A stretch of DNA of 8,824 nucleotides from Anaerolineae bacterium (GCA_020851855.1 JADZBY010000128.1:1-8824); one strand, 5' to 3'; counted from the stretch's first letter, positions 1 to 6,536 are shown. Numbers and translations are program-made. The notes: generated by a model from the letters alone, not told the origin.

Positions 1-281
1 ATGGCGTCCAGCTTTGACAGGCGCAAGAGGCGGCTCATGCGCGCCGGCGAGAAGCCCTGCGGCTCGATGGTTTCCAGGTCCCATCCGCTGCCCTTCACGT
101 ACAGGATCGTCTCATCCACGCCGAAAATGTCCTTTTCCTGCCGCTTGATCGACGTGTTGCCGCCGCCGCACATGATCAGCGAGTGATCGCTGCCCAACAG
201 GCGCGAGGTGTACACCCGCAGCGCCAGATCGCCCTGCCCTGCATGTTGTGCAGCGTCGGCGTCATTCCACAGGCTTTTCAT
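1..281 (-). CDS. Class II aldolase, probable bifunctional rhamnulose-phosphate aldolase/dehydrogenase (N-terminal part, truncated by window edge)
   Basis: The minus strand reads from an ATG at 281-279 without a stop to the window edge, giving the first 93 residues. The start MKSLWNDADA, the stretch DLALRVYTSRLLG (residues 18-30), the GGGNTS phosphate-binding loop (39-44) and YVKGSGWDLETIE (61-73) match the N-terminal aldolase domain of the class II aldolase/adducin fold. They resemble most the roughly 680-residue proteins in which a rhamnulose-1-phosphate aldolase is fused to a short-chain dehydrogenase acting on lactaldehyde. Such enzymes cleave a ketose phosphate to dihydroxyacetone phosphate and lactaldehyde, then oxidise the aldehyde. 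The dehydrogenase half would lie outside the window, so the fusion is inferred. A GAGGGA ribosome site lies 10 bases upstream of the start and a TATAAT box at 427-422. A monofunctional class II aldolase is the alternative. Confidence 0.85.
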   Translation of the reverse strand, partial: MKSLWNDADAAQHAGQGDLALRVYTSRLLGSDHSLIMCGGGNTSIKRQEKDIFGVDETILYVKGSGWDLETIEPQGFSPARMSRLLRLSKLDA

Positions 282-291
282 CTGTTCTTCG

Positions 292-297
292 TCCCTC
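292..297 (-). promoter_or_regulatory. Ribosome binding site of the aldolase gene
   Basis: The minus strand reads GAGGGA, followed by 10 bases and then the ATG at 281. This supports the chosen start, since the open frame extends to the left edge without other help. Confidence 0.55.
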
Positions 298-421
298 GGT
301 GGATAGTGAAACGTGAATCCCGTGACCAAAGCACGGTCGTGGCGCGCCCGGCGCGGTCCCAGCCATGCCGAACACGGCACGCGCGCCGCCCGTTGAGGCG
401 CAATTGGCTCGCAGTCGCCCT

Positions 422-427
422 ATTATA
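422..427 (-). promoter_or_regulatory. Candidate -10 box (TATAAT) for the aldolase gene
   Basis: The minus strand reads a perfect TATAAT at 427-422 in otherwise GC-rich DNA, about 140 bases upstream of the aldolase ATG. No good -35 hexamer is seen at 16-18 bases. An AT-rich tract at 452-476, with TTTCATTT twice on the minus strand, lies just upstream and could act as an activating element. The call rests on the -10 match and position only. Confidence 0.4.
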
Positions 428-484
428 AGCGCGCTCCGGTGGTTTCGCTACGAAATCAAATGAAAAGAAATGAAAGGCGAAGGG

Positions 485-499
485 GTGCACTAAGTGCAC
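485..499. promoter_or_regulatory. Perfect 15-base palindrome, possible operator
   Basis: GTGCACTAAGTGCAC is a 7-base inverted repeat around a single A. It lies about 58 bases upstream of the candidate TATAAT box of the aldolase gene. Size and symmetry suit a dimeric repressor or activator of the LacI or GntR type, but no regulator gene is in the window and only one copy was noticed. Confidence 0.35.
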
Positions 500-540
500 A
501 GGAGCGTAGGGTCTGCCCCGTGCTGATGGATTTTCACAAC

Positions 541-685
541 CAAGTACGGATCGTATCGCCCGGACCTGAAGGTCCGGGCTGAACCTACGAAGCCCTTCGG
601 GCTAGAAGCGTATTCCAGCCCGTCGGGGCTTTGTAGACTCAGCCCGGTCGCTTCAGCGCCGGGCGCGCCCGATGATCCGTGCTAC
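541..685. repeat. Cruciform-like structured intergenic repeat
   Basis: The element is an imperfect inverted repeat with a left arm at about 543-607 and a right arm at about 613-683. The outermost 10 bases pair (543-552 with 674-683, one G-T pair). Each arm contains two hairpins. The left arm has a perfect 9-base-pair stem with a TGAA loop (558-566/571-579) and AGCCC-TTC-GGGCT (591-603). The right arm has AGCCC...GGGCT (617-630) and CCCGG...CCGGG (643-647/659-663) enclosing a CGC/GCG stem. CTGAAG and CTAC-AAGCCC blocks recur in both arms in inverted order. There is no coding content. It looks like a REP or MITE-type element; the family name is not known to me. Confidence 0.7.
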
Positions 686-706
686 TACCTGGAAGTCCAC
701 CAGTGC

Positions 707-723
707 GGGGCCAGGGGGTGAGG
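707..723. repeat. Solitary arm of the CTCACCCCC/GGGGGTGAG repeat family
   Basis: GGGGCCAGGGGGTGAGG matches the right-hand ends of the two full elements at 6700-6842 and 8068-8201. No matching left arm lies within 150 bases, so this is probably a decayed or partial copy. It abuts the cruciform element on its right side. Confidence 0.5.
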
Positions 724-781
724 CTTCTTCGTTAGGAAATAGAAACCTTGCGCCCTGGTGCGATTCCTGCTAGGTATTCTC

Positions 782-794
782 GTGTACAGTACAC
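782..794. promoter_or_regulatory. Perfect 13-base palindrome upstream of the coiled-coil gene
   Basis: GTGTACAGTACAC is a 6-base inverted repeat around one A, ending 40 bases before the preferred GTG start at 835. Its position between promoter and coding start suits an operator, but no second copy or regulator was seen. It differs in sequence from the palindrome at 485-499. Confidence 0.3.
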
Positions 795-834
795 CCAGTG
801 GGCAAAAGCAGACGCGGAGCAGGAATCCCAACCC

Positions 835-1764
835 GTGAGCACACTGCTATCGGCGCGCACGGAAGCCATACGCACGGCCCTGGACCGCTTCATCGCGCGC
901 CAGCGGGAGCTTGAGCGCGCGCTGGCGCTGGAACGCCGCGACGAGATTGAGCGCGACCTGCCCCAACTCGAGGCCGAGCCGCCCGCGCTGGCCGCCCATG
1001 CGCGGCGCGTCGCCCAGGCCGCCGACGAGGCGCGCGACAGGCTGGAGCCGCTGCTGGTCGAGGTGTGGGGCGGGATCGAGACGCTGCGCAAGGACGAGTT
1101 CCGCCTGAGCGCAGACGGGTTGGCGTGGCGCGAGATGGCCGGGCTTGAGGCGTGGCTGGCGCAGGCGCATCAGACCGCCGCCCAGAGCAGCCTGGATGCG
1201 GCGTGGCTCGGATTCGGCGTCGAACAGGCGCGCGTCATCGTGGAGCGCCTGCGCCGCCGCCGCCCGCGCGACCTGATCGCGGTCTTGCAGCGCGCCTACG
1301 AGAGCGGCACGCCCGAATTGCGCTTCACCTTCCAGGATCACGCCGCTGCGCTCATCACCTCGGACGAGCCGGCGGCGCAGGCATTCCGCAGTCAGCTTGC
1401 CCACGACCGGCAGCAGCGTGTTGACCACAGCCCCGCCATCCTGCAAGTCGAATCCGAGCGTGAGGCGCTGGCCCACATGCTGCTGGACGCCTACCGCCAG
1501 ACGCGGCGCGCCGTCAGCCTGCTCGGCACGGATACGCTGCACCGCCACACGTACCTGGGCAACGTCCTGAAGGGCGTCCAGATCGAGTGCCGCTATCTCG
1601 ACGGCGACCGGGCGGCGCTGATTTTCAGCCGGCGCAGCTTTGGCGGCTCGTGGTTTGGCGGCAAAGGCGCGCCCGTGCAGCCCGTGCCCGCCGCCATCCG
1701 CGTGCCCGCCGACTGGGTGCGCGTCCGGGAGCCGGGCATCGTGTACTGGTCTACCCCGGCGTGA
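835..1764 (+). CDS. Uncharacterised coiled-coil-rich protein
   Basis: I do not recognise this family. From the GTG at 835 it gives 309 residues. Residues 8-75 are almost all charged and alanine/leucine-rich helix (RQRELERALALERRDEIERD around 23-41), typical of a coiled coil. Residues 128-225 are a second helical region containing the basic run RLRRRRPRD. The C-terminal third changes character: LDGDRAALIFSRRSFGGSWFGGKG at 255-278 and a tail rich in V, W and P look like a small beta-rich domain. No signal peptide or membrane segment is seen, so it should be cytoplasmic. GTG is preferred over the upstream TTG at 748 because AGGAA sits 9 bases before it and the added 29 residues look non-coding. 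It is the only plus-strand gene here and ends 6 bases from the convergent gene. Confidence 0.7.
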   Translation: MSTLLSARTEAIRTALDRFIARQRELERALALERRDEIERDLPQLEAEPPALAAHARRVAQAADEARDRLEPLLVEVWGGIETLRKDEFRLSADGLAWREMAGLEAWLAQAHQTAAQSSLDAAWLGFGVEQARVIVERLRRRRPRDLIAVLQRAYESGTPELRFTFQDHAAALITSDEPAAQAFRSQLAHDRQQRVDHSPAILQVESEREALAHMLLDAYRQTRRAVSLLGTDTLHRHTYLGNVLKGVQIECRYLDGDRAALIFSRRSFGGSWFGGKGAPVQPVPAAIRVPADWVRVREPGIVYWSTPA

Positions 1765-1774
1765 GGCCCCTCAC
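1761..1774. terminator. Small symmetric hairpin spanning both convergent stop codons
   Basis: GTGAGG-CC-CCTCAC is a perfect 6-base-pair inverted repeat covering the TGA of the rightward gene (1762-1764) and the TGA of the leftward gene (1773-1771). It could help end transcription from both sides, but it has no T-tract in either direction, and paired TGA codons make some symmetry expected. Confidence 0.25.
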
Positions 1775-2868
1775 ACCCCGACTTCCGCCCCGAACTCGGC
1801 CCGGAAGCGCGCCTCGAAGGTGGCCGCGTCTTCGGCGCTCACCGAGTCTTCGAGGATGCTGAACAAGAAGCCTTTGCCGCCCAGCGCCCGCGTGATGGTG
1901 AACACGCCCTCACAGCGCACGTACACCTGACACAGCTTGCCCGCGTCCCGGATGCGCTTCAGCACGTCCAGCCAGCCATCGGCGAGCGGCTGGCCGTCGC
2001 CGGGCTGCCACTGGATGCCGCGCAGATTGGGCATGGCCAGCAGCCGGTCGAGGTGCTTGAGCTGCCCTTTGCCGTCCAGGTGGTAAAACGGGTAATCCAG
2101 CGCCGCGCAGCACGCTTCCAGGTCCGGCGCGACATAGCGCTCGAACATGTCCGGGCCGATCATGTACGAAAAATCGCTTTGTAGCATGTACATTGGCCCC
2201 GGGGCCCAATGCGGCGCCCAGCACGAGACGCCGCGTCCATTGCGGGCCAGCACGTCGCCGTGCTCGCGGTAGTAGCGCAGCCAGAGCGCCGTGATGCTGC
2301 GCGTCAGCCGCTCAACCTCGCCCGGCGCGTCGTACAGGTCGGTCAGAAGGTCCTGCGTGCCGCGTAGGCTGGCGAGGATGTCCAGGTTGCCGCCCAGGTC
2401 GGTGTGCCCGATGGCGACGCGGCCCCGCCAGCGTTCGACGGCGTGCCGCGCGATGTCCTGCACCCACAGCCACCACGGGTTGGACGGGTCAAAGTGCGCC
2501 TCGATGTCGGCCAGCCCGGCGGACGCCACCGGATAGAACCACGTCGTGTTCGTGGCATACGATGCGCCCGCGCCCAGGAACGCGGCGACGATGCCCGCCC
2601 CGAAGTTGAGCCAGACTTTGGGATACGCATCGCAAAAATAGCGGGTGGCGCGCAGGCGGTATTCCAGGTGGTCGATGAGCGGGCCGGGCGGCGTGCCGAG
2701 CGGGAATTGGGTCAGGAAATCGGAATAACGCGACCAATCGACGCCGGGAAGCGGATCGTGCGTTTCCAGCACGACGAGCGGGCGGTCGAGCGCGCCGTTC
2801 CACCAGGCGGCCCAGTCGTGTTCCATGCGCGCCCATGCGGATTCATCGTAGTCGGCAAAGCAGATCAT
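1771..2868 (-). CDS. Uroporphyrinogen decarboxylase (URO-D) superfamily protein, function unknown
   Basis: The 365-residue protein resembles URO-D/cobalamin methyltransferase-fold proteins often labelled trimethylamine corrinoid protein 2-like, which occur beside sugar-catabolism genes. Supporting stretches are an N-terminal segment with WWNGALDRPLVVLE (22-35), GHTDLGGNLDILASLRG (154-170), APGPMYMLQSDFSYMIGPDMF (222-242), FYHLDGKGQLKHLD (261-274) and IQWQPGDGQP (285-294). The HxC pair that starts the zinc site in MtaA/MtbA-type methyltransferases seems replaced by H263-L-D265, so corrinoid methyl transfer with that zinc chemistry is doubtful. There is no signal peptide. The ATG is preceded by GGAG 8 bases upstream (2880-2877). 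It lies downstream of the transporter genes on the same strand, separated by 396 bases of repeats, so it may be a separate transcript. The substrate is unknown. Confidence 0.8.
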   Translation of the reverse strand: MICFADYDESAWARMEHDWAAWWNGALDRPLVVLETHDPLPGVDWSRYSDFLTQFPLGTPPGPLIDHLEYRLRATRYFCDAYPKVWLNFGAGIVAAFLGAGASYATNTTWFYPVASAGLADIEAHFDPSNPWWLWVQDIARHAVERWRGRVAIGHTDLGGNLDILASLRGTQDLLTDLYDAPGEVERLTRSITALWLRYYREHGDVLARNGRGVSCWAPHWAPGPMYMLQSDFSYMIGPDMFERYVAPDLEACCAALDYPFYHLDGKGQLKHLDRLLAMPNLRGIQWQPGDGQPLADGWLDVLKRIRDAGKLCQVYVRCEGVFTITRALGGKGFLFSILEDSVSAEDAATFEARFRAEFGAEVGV

Positions 2869-2991
2869 GGGCCAGTCTCCAATGGTCGAGCCGGTTCAAG
2901 TGTACCACCGGAAACGGGATCGATGGGCCGCTGTGTCAGGCGCAGACCGGATCGAGATAGAATCGTGATAGGTCGAGGGGGCAACGCCCAG

Positions 2992-3104
2992 GCGGACGAG
3001 GCAGGCCTCGTCCCTACAACGACGTACCGTAGGGACAACGCCTGCGTTGTCCGCTCGTCGCGTCTCCCGCTGCATCGGGTCGCGGTGCGGCTGAGAGAGC
3101 GGCG
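2992..3104. repeat. Tandem structured repeat, copy 1
   Basis: This 113-base unit recurs 125 bases on, with 5 mismatches, all in the last 43 bases. Bases 2992-3054 form an imperfect inverted repeat with 26-base arms starting GCGGAC. The outer arm ends pair, the inner GTCCCTAC (3010-3017) pairs with GTAGGGAC (3029-3036), and each arm is itself a hairpin: GACGAGGC-AG-GCCTCGTC (2995-3012) and GACAACG-CCTG-CGTTGTC (3034-3051). The rest of the unit (3055-3104) is a less structured GC-rich tail ending CTGAGAGAGCGGCG. It has the look of a short palindromic element in noncoding DNA. Confidence 0.8.
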
Positions 3105-3116
3105 GGGCATGGAGAT

Positions 3117-3229
3117 GCGGACGAGGCAGGCCTCGTCCCTACAACGACGTACCGTAGGGACAACGCCTGCGTTGTCCGCTCGTCGCCTCTCCCGCTGCCT
3201 GGGATCGCGGCGCGGCTGAGAGAGCGGCG
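3117..3229. repeat. Tandem structured repeat, copy 2
   Basis: This is the second copy of the 113-base unit. The first 70 bases are identical to copy 1, including all three hairpins, and the tail has 5 substitutions. A 12-base spacer (3105-3116) separates the copies. Its end lies 35 bases from the stop codon of the permease-GAF gene, so on the minus strand its hairpins fall just after that gene's end. Confidence 0.8.
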
Positions 3230-3264
3230 TGACGAATCGCGCCGCGCAGGGGATGAGGGCCGCT

Positions 3265-5046
3265 CTACTCCCGCCGCAGGCCCGCCACGATGTGCGTGAT
3301 GGCCTCGACCGCCTCTTTCAGGTCGTAGAAATACTGCCGGCGGCTCAGGCCGAGGTCCTGGATGATGGCGTCCACGTTCTTCTGGTCCAGGTACGTCTGG
3401 CACAGGATGTGGTGGCGGCGCGCGGTGCGGGACTGTGGATCGGCCTGATCGGGCTGCAGGCTGGCGATGGCGTCGCGCAGGAGTTCCTGAAGCCGCACGC
3501 CCCGGTTGTAGGGCGGCACATTGGGCAAGAGCCAATCGCCGAGCGGGCATTTTTCCAGGAAGACGCGGTCGCTCAGGCGGCGCAGGCTGTCGCGCACCTG
3601 AAGGCTCAGCCAGCCGCTTTCCAGCAGCCAGTTGCGCTCGATCATCTCCGCCAGCGCCGGGCTGACCAGCGAGCGGAGCGCCACCCCGGCGAAGGCCTGG
3701 GCGTTCTTGTGCTGCACCTCGATCACGCCGATGACTTGCGGCCCGGAGCAGATGGGGGCCGCCGCCGCCGAGAGCACGCCCGGCTGCATCGGCGCGACCT
3801 GGTGCGGCTCGCGGCGCACGTCGTTCACGTACAGCGCCTCGCGCACTTCGGCGGCGCGCCGGGCAAGCGGACTGGCCGCCGGGCTGTGCGTTTTCGGGTC
3901 GACCAGCGTGTCCGTCTCGCGGTCGATCAGGTACACATTGACCAGCGAATAGCCGTACTGCTCCTGCACGGTGTGCATCAGCCGGTCGATGGCGTGGTCG
4001 AGCGTGTGCGCCTGGGCGGGCGGCGGCGCGGGCGGCATAACCGGCGGCGTGGAAAGCCACTGGCGGCGGCGTTGCAGGTCGATGAGCGCTGCGCCGACGA
4101 TGAACGCGCCGATGATCACCTCGGTCCACAGCGGCGGCACGCTGTACAGGAACAATCCCTGGCTGACCATGCTGATCAGCAGCAAGCCGAGCAGCGTGCC
4201 CCACACGCCGCCCGTGCCGCCCGCCAGACTCGTGCCGCCGATGACCACCGCCGCCAGCGAGTACAGCTCGTAGCCCTGCCCGTTGCCATACGTGCCGCCG
4301 TGAATGCGGCTCATGACCAGGATGCCCGCCAGCCCGGCCAGAAAGCCCATCACGGCGTGCACCATCTGCCGCATCCGCACCACGTTGATGCCGCTCAGGT
4401 GCGCCACGTTCTCGTTGCCGCCGATGGCGTACGCATACCGCCCGAAGCGGCTGAATTTCAGGGCCAGCGCCACGGCGACGAACGTGATGATCATCAGCAC
4501 GAAGGGCACGGACAGGATGCCGAAGGCCCGCGACCACAGCCATTCAAAATCGTTGGTCGGCAGATTGACCGGCGCGCCGCTGGAGATGACCTGCGCCAGC
4601 CCACGAAACAGGCTCAGCCCGCCAAAGGTGACGATGAACGGCGTCAGGCGGAAGTGGCCGATCAGCGTGCCCTGAATCCAGCCGATGCCCGTGGCGATGC
4701 CCAATCCGGCGATCACGGCGGCGATGGGGTGAAACGGCCCGAAGATCGGCGCTTCGCCGCGCAGCAGGGTGGCCGTGATCACGCCGGTGAGCGCCACCAG
4801 CGAGCCGACCGACAGGTCGATGCTGCCCGTGATCACCACGAGCGTTTGCCCGGCGGCGACGATGCCGATGGTGGACATGGAGATGGCGAGGATTTGCAGG
4901 TTGCCGAGCAAGCCGACGCTCAGCGAGCGGGCCACGAACAGGACGACGACCACCGCCGTCATGCCCAGGAAGATCAGGTCGCGCGGCTGAAGCGCCGGGC
5001 GGCGGCGGTCTGCACTGGCGGGCGTGGTCGTCGTGCCTTCGCTCAT
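3265..5046 (-). CDS. RbsC/XylH-family sugar ABC permease fused to a GAF domain and C-terminal HTH-like domain
   Basis: Residues 21-330 are a full RbsC-type permease with about ten membrane segments. Family motifs are GSIDLSVGSLVAL (74-86), YAIGGNENVAHLSGINV (206-222) and AVVIGGTSLAGGTGGVWGT (266-284). A proline-rich linker (333-346) leads into a GAF domain at about 348-473: YGYSLVNVYLIDRETDTLV (364-382), LYVNDV (405-410) and VIGVIEVQ (438-445). A helical link follows, then RRHHILCQTYLDQ...VDAIIQDLGLSRRQYFYDLKEAV (543-580), which reads as a sigma-region-4/LuxR-like helix-turn-helix. Normal RbsC proteins are about 320 residues, so some 260 residues are extra. The ATG (5046-5044) overlaps the ATPase stop as ATGA, implying translational coupling. 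The extra part should face the cytoplasm, where it could sense a ligand. DNA binding is inferred; a protein-protein or ATPase-control role is possible. Confidence 0.9.
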   Translation of the reverse strand: MSEGTTTTPASADRRRPALQPRDLIFLGMTAVVVVLFVARSLSVGLLGNLQILAISMSTIGIVAAGQTLVVITGSIDLSVGSLVALTGVITATLLRGEAPIFGPFHPIAAVIAGLGIATGIGWIQGTLIGHFRLTPFIVTFGGLSLFRGLAQVISSGAPVNLPTNDFEWLWSRAFGILSVPFVLMIITFVAVALALKFSRFGRYAYAIGGNENVAHLSGINVVRMRQMVHAVMGFLAGLAGILVMSRIHGGTYGNGQGYELYSLAAVVIGGTSLAGGTGGVWGTLLGLLLISMVSQGLFLYSVPPLWTEVIIGAFIVGAALIDLQRRRQWLSTPPVMPPAPPPAQAHTLDHAIDRLMHTVQEQYGYSLVNVYLIDRETDTLVDPKTHSPAASPLARRAAEVREALYVNDVRREPHQVAPMQPGVLSAAAAPICSGPQVIGVIEVQHKNAQAFAGVALRSLVSPALAEMIERNWLLESGWLSLQVRDSLRRLSDRVFLEKCPLGDWLLPNVPPYNRGVRLQELLRDAIASLQPDQADPQSRTARRHHILCQTYLDQKNVDAIIQDLGLSRRQYFYDLKEAVEAITHIVAGLRRE

Positions 5047-6536
5047 GTCTCCGCGTCTCCGACGACGTGGCGAGTCAGCGCCTTGCTGGTGATCTCGTCG
5101 CCCTCAAGCGTCGCGACCAACCGGCCCGACCGCATGACCAGCACCCGGTCGCACAACCGGGTCAGCTCAAAGAACTCGGAGCTAACGATGAGAATGGCCA
5201 TGCCTTTGCGCGCCAGCTCGTTCAACAGGCGGTAGATTTCGATTTTACCGCCAATGTCGATGCCCCGCGTCGGTTCGTCGAAGATCAGGATGCGCGAATG
5301 GACCGCCAGCCAGCGCGACAGGATGATTTTCTGCTGTGTGCCGCCCGAAAGCTCTTTGACCTTCGTCTCTAAATCGGGCAATTTGATGCGCAGACGCCGG
5401 ATGTACTCGTCGGCGAGCGCGATCTCGTCGTCCCGGTTGATGACCGGCCCGGCGTTCACCAGCGCCGCCAGACTGATATTCTCCGGCGCGGGCATTTCCA
5501 GCAGAAGCGCCTGCTCGTGCCGCTCGGCGGGCAGTAAGCCCATGCCCAGGTTGATGGCGTCCTGCGGCGAGCGGATGGTGACCGGCTTGCCGTCCACGTG
5601 AATCGCCCCACCGTCGGGCGGCTCCAGCCCGAACATGACGCGCACCAGCGCCGTCCGCCCGGAGCCGATCGGGCCGGTCAAGCCGACGATCTCGCCCGCG
5701 TGCAGCGCAAAAGACACCTTCTCGAAGGTCGGCGTGCGCGTCAGGTCCTCGACGCGCAGCGCTTCGGGCAGCGTCCGGTGATCGGCGCGGGCGCGGGTGA
5801 ACAGGTGCGCGCCCGGTTTGCCGCTGATCAGCCGCACCAGCTGGTCGAGCGTCGCGTCGCACACGTCCAGCGTGGTGACGCGCCGCCCGTCGCGCAGTAT
5901 AGTGGCCCGGTCGGCGATCTCCAGCACTTCGTCCAGGCGGTGGCTGACGAAGATCACGGCGATGCCCTGCGTCTTGATCAGCCGGATCAGGCGGAAGAGC
6001 GTATCCACTTCGCGCCGGGACAGGGTGGCCGTCGGTTCGTCCATGATCAACAGCTGCGCCCGCACATGCAGCGCCTTGGCCAGCTCGATCATCTGCTGCT
6101 CGGCCACGCTCAGATCGCACACCCGCGTATCGGGGGCAATGTCCAGCTTGAGCAGGCCGAGCAAATCCGCTGCGCCGCGCCGCATCTCGCGCCAATCGAT
6201 GAGCGGCAGCCATTTCAGGCGCGGCTCGTCGCCCAGGTAGATGTTCTCGGCCACGGTAAGCTGGGGGAGCAGGTTCGTTTCCTGGTAGAGGGTCCGGATT
6301 CCGGCGCGCTGCGATTCCTGGGGCGTGGAAAAGCTCGCCTCGTGCCCGTCAAAGGTGATCGCGCCGCCGTCTCGTGTGTACACGCCGCTCAGCAGCTTGA
6401 TCAGGGTCGATTTGCCCGCGCCGTTTTCGCCGATCAGGGCGTGGACCTCGCCCGCCTGCACGTCCAGGTCAACCTGGAAAAGCGCCTGAACGCCGGGAAA
6501 GGCTTTGGAGACTTTACGAAGCTCTAAAAGCGCCAC
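5043..6536 (-). CDS. Sugar ABC transporter ATPase, RbsA/MglA/XylG family (two nucleotide-binding domains)
   Basis: This 497-residue protein drives sugar import through the permeases by ATP hydrolysis at the inner membrane face. Domain 1 has Walker A GENGAGKST (36-44), Q-loop Q85, a degenerate signature LSVAEQQ (142-148), Walker B LLIMDEPTA (162-170) and H199. Domain 2 has a Walker A lacking lysine (GPIGSGRT, 288-295), signature LSGGTQQK (396-403), Walker B ILIFDEPTRGID (416-427) and VSSE in place of the H-loop. One degenerate half is normal for the family, and so is the length (RbsA has 501 residues). I chose the GTG at 6536-6534: the protein then begins MALLELRKVSKAFPGVQAL like its relatives, whereas the frame upstream to 6659 runs through noncoding sequence. 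Its ribosome site is weak (GGA, 10 bases away). Its stop overlaps the next gene's start by 4 bases. Confidence 0.95.
   Translation of the reverse strand: MALLELRKVSKAFPGVQALFQVDLDVQAGEVHALIGENGAGKSTLIKLLSGVYTRDGGAITFDGHEASFSTPQESQRAGIRTLYQETNLLPQLTVAENIYLGDEPRLKWLPLIDWREMRRGAADLLGLLKLDIAPDTRVCDLSVAEQQMIELAKALHVRAQLLIMDEPTATLSRREVDTLFRLIRLIKTQGIAVIFVSHRLDEVLEIADRATILRDGRRVTTLDVCDATLDQLVRLISGKPGAHLFTRARADHRTLPEALRVEDLTRTPTFEKVSFALHAGEIVGLTGPIGSGRTALVRVMFGLEPPDGGAIHVDGKPVTIRSPQDAINLGMGLLPAERHEQALLLEMPAPENISLAALVNAGPVINRDDEIALADEYIRRLRIKLPDLETKVKELSGGTQQKIILSRWLAVHSRILIFDEPTRGIDIGGKIEIYRLLNELARKGMAILIVSSEFFELTRLCDRVLVMRSGRLVATLEGDEITSKALTRHVVGDAET

Larger units (their letters stand above)
282..834. 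other. Intergenic region between the divergent aldolase and coiled-coil genes
   Basis: This 553-base stretch separates the leftward aldolase start from the rightward gene at 835. It holds, in order, the aldolase ribosome site and candidate -10 box, an AT-rich tract (452-476), a 15-base palindrome (485-499), a cruciform-like repeat (541-685), a lone arm of another repeat family (707-723) and a 13-base palindrome (782-794). Short open frames inside it look like chance readings through repeats. No convincing rightward promoter was found; TATTCT at 775-780 is the nearest approach to a -10 box. Confidence 0.6.
2869..3264. other. Intergenic region with tandem structured repeats
   Basis: This 396-base gap lies between the stop of the permease-GAF gene and the start of the URO-D-like gene, both leftward. 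It is dominated by two tandem copies of a hairpin repeat (2992-3104 and 3117-3229). The remaining 120 bases before the URO-D start hold its GGAG ribosome site; no strong promoter pair was found there. The hairpins may weaken or stop readthrough from the transporter operon. Confidence 0.6.

Noticed and set aside
183..499. Small open frames on both strands in the aldolase upstream region
   Set aside because: They overlap the aldolase start or palindromic noncoding DNA and show no ribosome site or recognisable product.
748..834. TTG start at 748 for the coiled-coil gene
   Set aside because: There is no ribosome site, the first 29 codons are atypical, and a palindrome lies within them. The GTG at 835 has AGGAA at a suitable distance.
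847..1548. Minus-strand open frame of 233 codons opposite the coiled-coil gene
   Set aside because: It is shorter, with no clear ribosome site or domain. The plus-strand frame has a ribosome site and a more protein-like composition.
2992..3229. CRISPR-like array
   Set aside because: There are only two 113-base units with a 12-base gap. This is a tandem duplication of a hairpin element.
3229..5235. Long plus-strand open frame of 668 codons
   Set aside because: It lies opposite the permease-GAF gene and the end of the ATPase gene. Its product is rich in H, Q, R and D with no domain pattern, as expected for an antisense shadow of GC-rich coding DNA.
5598..6527. Plus-strand open frame of 309 codons
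   Set aside because: It is antisense to the ATPase, whose Walker and signature motifs fix the true strand.
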